From positions 1 through 18,850 of the forward strand of contig CAMWGS010000009.1 of assembly GCA_947173865.1 (NCBI GenBank): a DNA stretch of 18,850 bases. Reading direction: 5' to 3'. The position numbers and the translations under genes are program-made. The stretch is from an uncultured Ruminococcus sp. GTDB lineage: Bacteria > Bacillota > Clostridia > Oscillospirales > Ruminococcaceae. This document shows, in pieces, positions 14,918 to 18,850 of this stretch (position 1 is its first letter; every line of letters begins with the position of its first letter). The notes below the pieces were generated by a model. It ran no database searches. It was not told the origin of the DNA and saw nothing but the letters and a program-made list of their open reading frames with translations.

Positions 14918-17155
14918 ATGAAAAAAACCGCTTTTCTTACTGCCCTTGCCGTAACATTTTCGGCAATTTCGGCAACCTGTACCATACCGTCCGTAAATGC
15001 GGCAGGAAGCTATGACATGAATATTAATATTGATTTGGGCGGAGAGAAAAAAGAAATAAGTCCGTATATATATGGTATAAACCAGTACGGCAATCAGTCC
15101 AATTATAAAAACGTAAAAGTAAATGCAGTACGTCAGGGTGGTAACCGTATGACTGCTTATAACTGGGAAACAAATGCTTCAAATGCTGGCTCTGACTGGA
15201 AATACAGTTCTGATAATAATCTTTCAACATCTGACGAACCTGCCGACTGTGTTCGGAAATTTTCTTCTGAGGGAACAAAGTACGGTTTTAATTATAAGCT
15301 TACCACTTTACAGCTTGCAGGGTATGTTGCAGCCGACAAGGACGGAACAGTTTCTGAAGAAGAAGCCGCACCGTCAGAACGCTGGAATAAAGTCAGCATA
15401 ACAAAAGGTTCGGAATTTGATACAGAGCCTGACCTGAATGACGGTACTGTATACATGGACGAATATGTAAACTATATTGTGAATAAACTGGGTGATTCAA
15501 AGTCGGCAACGGGTATTCAGGCTTACAGTCTCGACAATGAACCTGCACTTTGGCATCATACTCACAGCAGAATCCACCCTGAGCGTGTAGGTATGGCTGA
15601 ACTTACTGATAAGTCTGTTGAAATGGCATCTGCTGTCAAGTCTATTGACCCCAATGCAGAAATATTCGGTCCTGCTCTTTTCGGTTATACTGCTTATGAC
15701 CATCTCGCAGACGACGACAGCAGTGACGAATGGGAACAGATAAAAGCAAAAGGTGGTTATCACTGGTATATAGATTATTATCTTGACGAAATGAAAAAGG
15801 CTGAGGACAAAAACGGAACACGTCTTCTTGATGTTCTTGACATACATTATTATTCGGAATCTGCAAGAGAGGGAGCAGAGGACAGAGTTCAGTCCGTCCG
15901 TACACTTTATGAAAAGGGATTTGCCGAAAACAGCTGGATAGGTCAGTGGTGTCAGGAAAATGTGCCGATACTTCCGACTGTTCAGAAATCAATTGATACT
16001 TATTACCCTGGTACAAAGCTTGCTATTTCCGAGTATAATTTCGGTGGTGGTGAAGATGTCAGCGGAACTATCGCACAGGCTGAAGCTCTGGGCTGTTATG
16101 CGGATGCGGGGGTTTACTTTGCTGCTCTTTGGGGTGGTGAATCTTTCATATTCTCGGGAATTAACCTCTATACCAATTACGACGGTAACGGCGGAAGTTT
16201 CGGAAATACTCTTGTTCCTACAGTTACGGACGACGTTTCCCTTTCAAGTTCATACGCTTCAATAAATGATAATGACAACAGTTTAGTCACTGCTATGATT
16301 ACAAACAAAAGTATGACGGACAGTGAAAATGCGTCAATTATTCTTAAAAATTCGGATACAGAATATGAAGCGGCAGCGGTTTATGCTGTTTATGGCGATT
16401 CTGACGAAATACGGCTTATTGATGTAATTGATAATGTTTCGGGTAACACTGTAAACGTTGAACTTCCTGCTTTCTCCGCAGCAATGGTAGTTATAAGTGA
16501 CGACACTTCTGACTTTGAGGGTCTGAAAAAAGACGACGATAACAAGCCTGTTCAGAATATTGTTACATTTGACAAATCCGAAAGTATGATTAACAGCGAC
16601 GGATTTGTGGAAATCCCGATAGAAGACCCCGAACACCTCAAAAAAGTTATTATGACAGCTGATGTAACGTCAAGTGCGGGTTCGTCATGGGGTTCGGCAG
16701 GCTGTGCCGTTTCCATAAACGCAGTTGACAGCAACGGTAACAAATTCTGGACTTCTGAAAGCTACAGTCTCAAGCTCGGAAACGGTTCAACCGCAGAAGT
16801 CAAGTTTGACGGAACTTTGAGCAATGACGGAGAGTACGTTGAAGCTGTAATTGCCGACGGAAAGATTGAACTTCAGAAATGGTGGGATTCTTCCGAAAAA
16901 CAGGAAGCAGGTGTTGACGACGTTATAGACATTAAATATACTAATGTTCAGGTAGTCTATGAGTATACCGCAGAAACTGTTGAGGGTGACGTTACAAATG
17001 ACGGTCTTTTCAACATATCTGACCTTGTTGCAATGCAGAAGTATATTCTCGGAGCAGGAACACTTAAAAATTCACTCGCAGGTGATGTACACAAGGACAA
17101 CAGACTTGATGCATTTGACCTTGTTGTTATGCGTAAAATGATTATAAGCAAATAA
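14918..17155 (+). CDS. Cellulosomal GH44 endoglucanase/xyloglucanase with CBM-like domain and dockerin
   Basis: A 745-aa secreted enzyme that should cleave beta-1,4-glucan (cellulose, xyloglucan or mannan). A signal peptide (1-28, VNA then AG) is followed by the GH44 TIM barrel and its beta-sandwich subdomain to about 530: YIYGINQYGNQS near 50, acid/base Glu208 in SLDNEPALW, DIHYYSE at 308, nucleophile Glu372 in AISEYNFGG. After a short acidic linker an aromatic-bearing beta-rich module (about 545-685, with SSWGSAGCAV and QKWWDSSE) is a probable carbohydrate-binding module. CBM76 from a Ruminococcus GH44 is the nearest idea, from memory. The C-terminus (about 689-744) is a type I dockerin: GDVTNDGLFNISDLVAMQKYIL and GDVHKDNRLDAFDLVVMRKMI. 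GAGGAGG lies 8 nt before ATG 14918; it is 2 bp after the XRE gene and ends before a strong terminator. Confidence 0.95.
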   Translation: MKKTAFLTALAVTFSAISATCTIPSVNAAGSYDMNINIDLGGEKKEISPYIYGINQYGNQSNYKNVKVNAVRQGGNRMTAYNWETNASNAGSDWKYSSDNNLSTSDEPADCVRKFSSEGTKYGFNYKLTTLQLAGYVAADKDGTVSEEEAAPSERWNKVSITKGSEFDTEPDLNDGTVYMDEYVNYIVNKLGDSKSATGIQAYSLDNEPALWHHTHSRIHPERVGMAELTDKSVEMASAVKSIDPNAEIFGPALFGYTAYDHLADDDSSDEWEQIKAKGGYHWYIDYYLDEMKKAEDKNGTRLLDVLDIHYYSESAREGAEDRVQSVRTLYEKGFAENSWIGQWCQENVPILPTVQKSIDTYYPGTKLAISEYNFGGGEDVSGTIAQAEALGCYADAGVYFAALWGGESFIFSGINLYTNYDGNGGSFGNTLVPTVTDDVSLSSSYASINDNDNSLVTAMITNKSMTDSENASIILKNSDTEYEAAAVYAVYGDSDEIRLIDVIDNVSGNTVNVELPAFSAAMVVISDDTSDFEGLKKDDDNKPVQNIVTFDKSESMINSDGFVEIPIEDPEHLKKVIMTADVTSSAGSSWGSAGCAVSINAVDSNGNKFWTSESYSLKLGNGSTAEVKFDGTLSNDGEYVEAVIADGKIELQKWWDSSEKQEAGVDDVIDIKYTNVQVVYEYTAETVEGDVTNDGLFNISDLVAMQKYILGAGTLKNSLAGDVHKDNRLDAFDLVVMRKMIISK

Positions 17156-17222
17156 ATTGATTGCTGATATCTGCACATATAAGGTAATCATTTATAAAAT
17201 ATTCTTTTGTGGGACAAATCAG

Positions 17223-17256
17223 AAAAAAGCTGTACACTAAAATGTACAGCTTTTTT
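17223..17256. terminator. Bidirectional terminator after the GH44 gene
   Basis: A perfect 14-bp stem (AAAAAAGCTGTACA, 17223-17236, and its complement, 17243-17256) has a 6-nt loop, with T runs on both strands. It ends the cellulase operon and lies 10 bp past the stop of the convergent ankyrin remnant. Confidence 0.9.
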
Positions 17257-17266
17257 ATTATTTGAA

Positions 17267-17582
17267 TTATTCATACTCTTCAAGAAGTTCAACCAAATCA
17301 TCACGGCAATATTTTTCATAGAATCGTTTTAAATTGAAGTTTTCACCGTCATAACTTCCGTACTGTTCTTCGTCTTTCACAAAAGTCGGGTTTAAATTTG
17401 CACCTCTTTCAATAAGAAGTTTTGTAGTTGCCTTTGAAGCAAGATTACATTTCAGCATAATGTTATCTTCCATTTCTGTGCCGGTATTAAGTACCATTTC
17501 TACCATATCCGATGACGCATACTGAATTATATGTGTAAGAACTCTCGGACTGATTTCATATCCACGGCCTATGACTTCTTTA
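17267..17582 (-). pseudogene. 3' remnant of an ankyrin-repeat protein gene, cut by an IS630 element
   Basis: The minus-strand frame reads through to a TAA at 17267. Its last part (GANLNPTF, then YGSYDGENFNLKRFYEKYCRDDLVELLEEYE) looks like the end of an ankyrin-repeat protein. Earlier repeat-like text is LTHIIQYASSDMVEMVLNTGTEMEDN, then KCNLASKATTKLLIERGANLN. The frame continues upstream of the first ATG (17506) as GRGYEISPRVLTHIIQYASSD, so the true start was farther right and is lost. The frame dissolves near 17570-17595, where IS630 transposase coding begins on the other strand. The 5' part is not found beyond the element in this window. The product, if any, is unlikely to work. Confidence 0.65.
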
Positions 17583-18417
17583 AAGAGAAGCGAAATAAAG
17601 ATATAGCTGAAATGTTAGAAGCCGACCCACGAATGGTAAGAAAATGGGTGAGGCAATTCCTGCAAGTCGGGATTGAGGCATTGGTGCCAACAAACAAAGG
17701 CAGCAGACCACCCAAACTGACTTATGAAGAGGAAGAAGCATTTTTAAACGCATTCAAGGAAAAGGCTGAAAGTGTTCAGATCTACAGAGTACTCCATCGA
17801 CACAGCCGGAGAAAGATCAAGCCAAGAAGCCGACATCCAAAGAAAGCAAGTCCTGAGGCGATCAATGCCTCAAAAAAATTAAGCGAATTGCAGAGGAAAA
17901 GCAGACTTTCCACAATTCAACAGACGGCAAAAAGGTTCGGCTGGATCAATAAACTGAAATACTGCTGGTGTCAAAAGGGCATCCGACCGTCTGTTCCGTG
18001 TCATCATATTCGTGAATACAGGTCGTTTACAGAGCTGTCGAGCCAAAAAACGACGATAGCTTTTTCCTCATCATACCTTATTGTAACACAGATTGCATGA
18101 ATCTGTTTTTGCAGGAGTTATCAAAAGAATTTGCGGATGATATGATCGTGCTGGCATATGATGGGGCTCGCTGGCATAAGTCGGAAAGTATACAGATATC
18201 TGGTAACATTGTAATGTTTTTTATTCTGCCATATACACCCGAGATGAATTCAATTGAACAGATCTGGGATGAAATTCGTGAAAAAGGATTTCGTAATGAG
18301 TGCTTTTCAACGCTTGCTAAAGTAATGGACCGTCTGTGTGATACTATTAATAATCTATCCAAAAAGTGTATCTCCTCTATCACGGGCAGAGAGTGGATTT
18401 TATCTATTGGAGTTTAG
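17583..18417 (+). pseudogene. Degenerate IS630-family transposase
   Basis: Pieces of one IS630 (DDE, Tc1/mariner-like) transposase follow each other in different frames. Frame 1 gives the HTH (NKDIAEMLEADPRMVRKW, then VPTNKGSRPPKLT) and RHPKKASPEAINASKK. At the poly-A run at 17872-17878 the sense shifts by one base to KRIAEEKQTFHNSTDGKKVRL. At about 17943 it jumps straight to RINKLKYCWCQKGIRPSVPCHHIREYR, with the segment that normally holds the first catalytic Asp (DEAGFG) missing. Near 18025 the frame shifts again to RAVEPKNDDSFFLI, then CNTDCMNLFLQEL, LAYDGARWHK (second Asp) and YTPEMNSIEQIWDEIR (Glu), ending at 18417. The N-terminal 20 or so residues are also lost or unclear. It cannot encode an active enzyme. 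I found no clear terminal inverted repeats. Confidence 0.85.
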
Positions 18418-18467
18418 GGGAATAGTATAACAAGACGAATTATGAGGCAACTTCTTTACAGTGTTCC

Positions 18468-18671
18468 ATGTGGGGAATACCGTTGATTTGTCTTTGTGTG
18501 ATAGGTTTGCTTTTTGGTATTCCTGCAACGATTTGTGGAACGCTTGCCATTAAAAACAAGGAAGCTGACAGTGCAAAAGCTTGGATTGATTTGGTTGTCG
18601 GTACACTTGAAATTATAGTACGGTTTATTCTTATTTTAGCTATGATAGGCAGTGACGGCAGTTTTACATAA
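18468..18671 (+). CDS. Small two-helix membrane protein, probably a fragment (DUF4190-like)
   Basis: A 67-aa frame with two membrane helices: MWGIPLICLCVIGLLFGIPATICGTLAI, a short charged turn (KNKEAD), and AWIDLVVGTLEIIVRFILILAMIG. The pattern, with G-x-x-A-x-x-x-G turns, resembles DUF4190-type membrane proteins, which normally have an extra N-terminal cytoplasmic part. The ATG has no ribosome site. The frame is open for 12 codons before it, back to a TAG just after the IS630 remnant, so the 5' part may have been lost with the element. It may be silent. Confidence 0.4.
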   Translation: MWGIPLICLCVIGLLFGIPATICGTLAIKNKEADSAKAWIDLVVGTLEIIVRFILILAMIGSDGSFT

Positions 18672-18719
18672 GTATGAATTAAAAAAAGACCTGCAAATAA
18701 AAGGCAAGTTCTAAATTGA

Positions 18720-18850
18720 AAAAAATCAAAAAAATTTTTCAGAGAAAAAAGACACGACCAAAAGACTGCAAAAGCAGACTCAAAAAATATTGGTAGGTCG
18801 GTCAAGTGGCGACGCCGTGCCTGAGAAGCCTCTAGTTCAAACTCTACGAA
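18720..18850 (+). mobile_element. Possible 3' end of a TnpB/IS605-type element (tail of gene and structured RNA end)
   Basis: A short frame (18720-18824) ends basic and stop-coded as KNIGRSVKWRRRA. It is followed directly by GAGAAGCCTCTAGTTC and an unfinished hairpin arm at the window edge. A tail reading R-R-R-A, then GAAGCC and a hairpin, recalls the 3' ends of tnpB genes, where the coding end overlaps the guide RNA. Small stems such as CTGC-AAAA-GCAG (about 18767-18778) and GGCGACGCC are present. The frame opens after a TGA, so at most a truncated tail is here. This is a pattern-memory call with no homology check. Confidence 0.28.

Noticed and set aside
17531..17582. Plus-strand ATG at 17531 as the true transposase start
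   Set aside because: The first 17 or so codons are antisense to credible ankyrin text and there is no ribosome site; recognisable transposase begins at about 17585.
18440..18805. A 121-aa minus-strand frame covering the small membrane protein
   Set aside because: It is hydrophobic because it is antisense to two membrane helices. No start signal or family features.
1..18850. CRISPR arrays, tRNA or rRNA genes, riboswitches
   Set aside because: No regularly spaced repeats, cloverleaf arms with GGTTCGA-type T loops, or known aptamer cores were seen by eye on either strand.

Overview
The window looks like chromosomal DNA from a low-GC, fibre-degrading Firmicute close to Ruminococcus (Oscillospiraceae). 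The grounds are two type I dockerin proteins (one a GH44 cellulase, one rich in EF-hand-like motifs), Thr/Ser-rich extracytoplasmic linkers, strong AGGAGG ribosome binding sites, and a receptor kinase ending in a discoidin-like glycan-binding domain. No rRNA, tRNA or CRISPR array was seen. The species assignment is inference.

Layout. (1) 1-1533, minus: an ABC-F ATPase cut off by the window edge, with its own promoter. (2) 1728-4392, minus: an ECF sigma factor overlapping a membrane, probably anti-sigma, gene. That gene runs in frame and without a stop into a complete secreted dockerin protein that keeps its own Shine-Dalgarno, ATG and signal peptide. An ECF-type promoter lies upstream of the sigma gene. 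(3) 4555-4827, plus: a small protein of unknown function with its own terminator. (4) 5038-8850, plus: a tight six-gene redox/detoxification operon (acetyltransferase, CMD-family protein, iron-type alcohol dehydrogenase, flavodoxin, RibD-C/DHFR-like reductase, Fe-S-type flavin reductase). It is preceded by a promoter with a 19-bp spacer holding a GAGTTAACTC palindrome, the layout of MerR-family (AdhR/NmlR-like) activated promoters. (5) 13778-8914, minus: a four-gene envelope operon with a transmembrane Ser/Thr kinase carrying an extracellular glycan-binding-type domain, a membrane-anchored small protein, a VanX-like M15 peptidase lipoprotein, and a GT-C membrane glycosyltransferase. (6) 14010-17155, plus and divergent from region 5: an XRE regulator 2 bp upstream of a cellulosomal GH44 endoglucanase. 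(7) 17267-18850: a decayed zone with an ankyrin-repeat gene remnant joined to a broken IS630 transposase, a small membrane protein fragment, and a possible TnpB/IS605 3' end at the window edge.

How the genes may work together. Regions 5 and 6 share one 231-bp divergent intergenic region with two good sigma-A promoters and a perfect palindrome on the kinase -35 box. A reasonable hypothesis is that extracellular glycan, sensed by the kinase, is linked to the XRE regulator and the cellulase. Region 2 is the most unusual locus: one reading frame could give both a membrane-anchored regulator-dockerin fusion and, from the internal start, a free secreted dockerin protein. Region 4 is probably an electrophile/aldehyde stress regulon whose regulator gene lies elsewhere.
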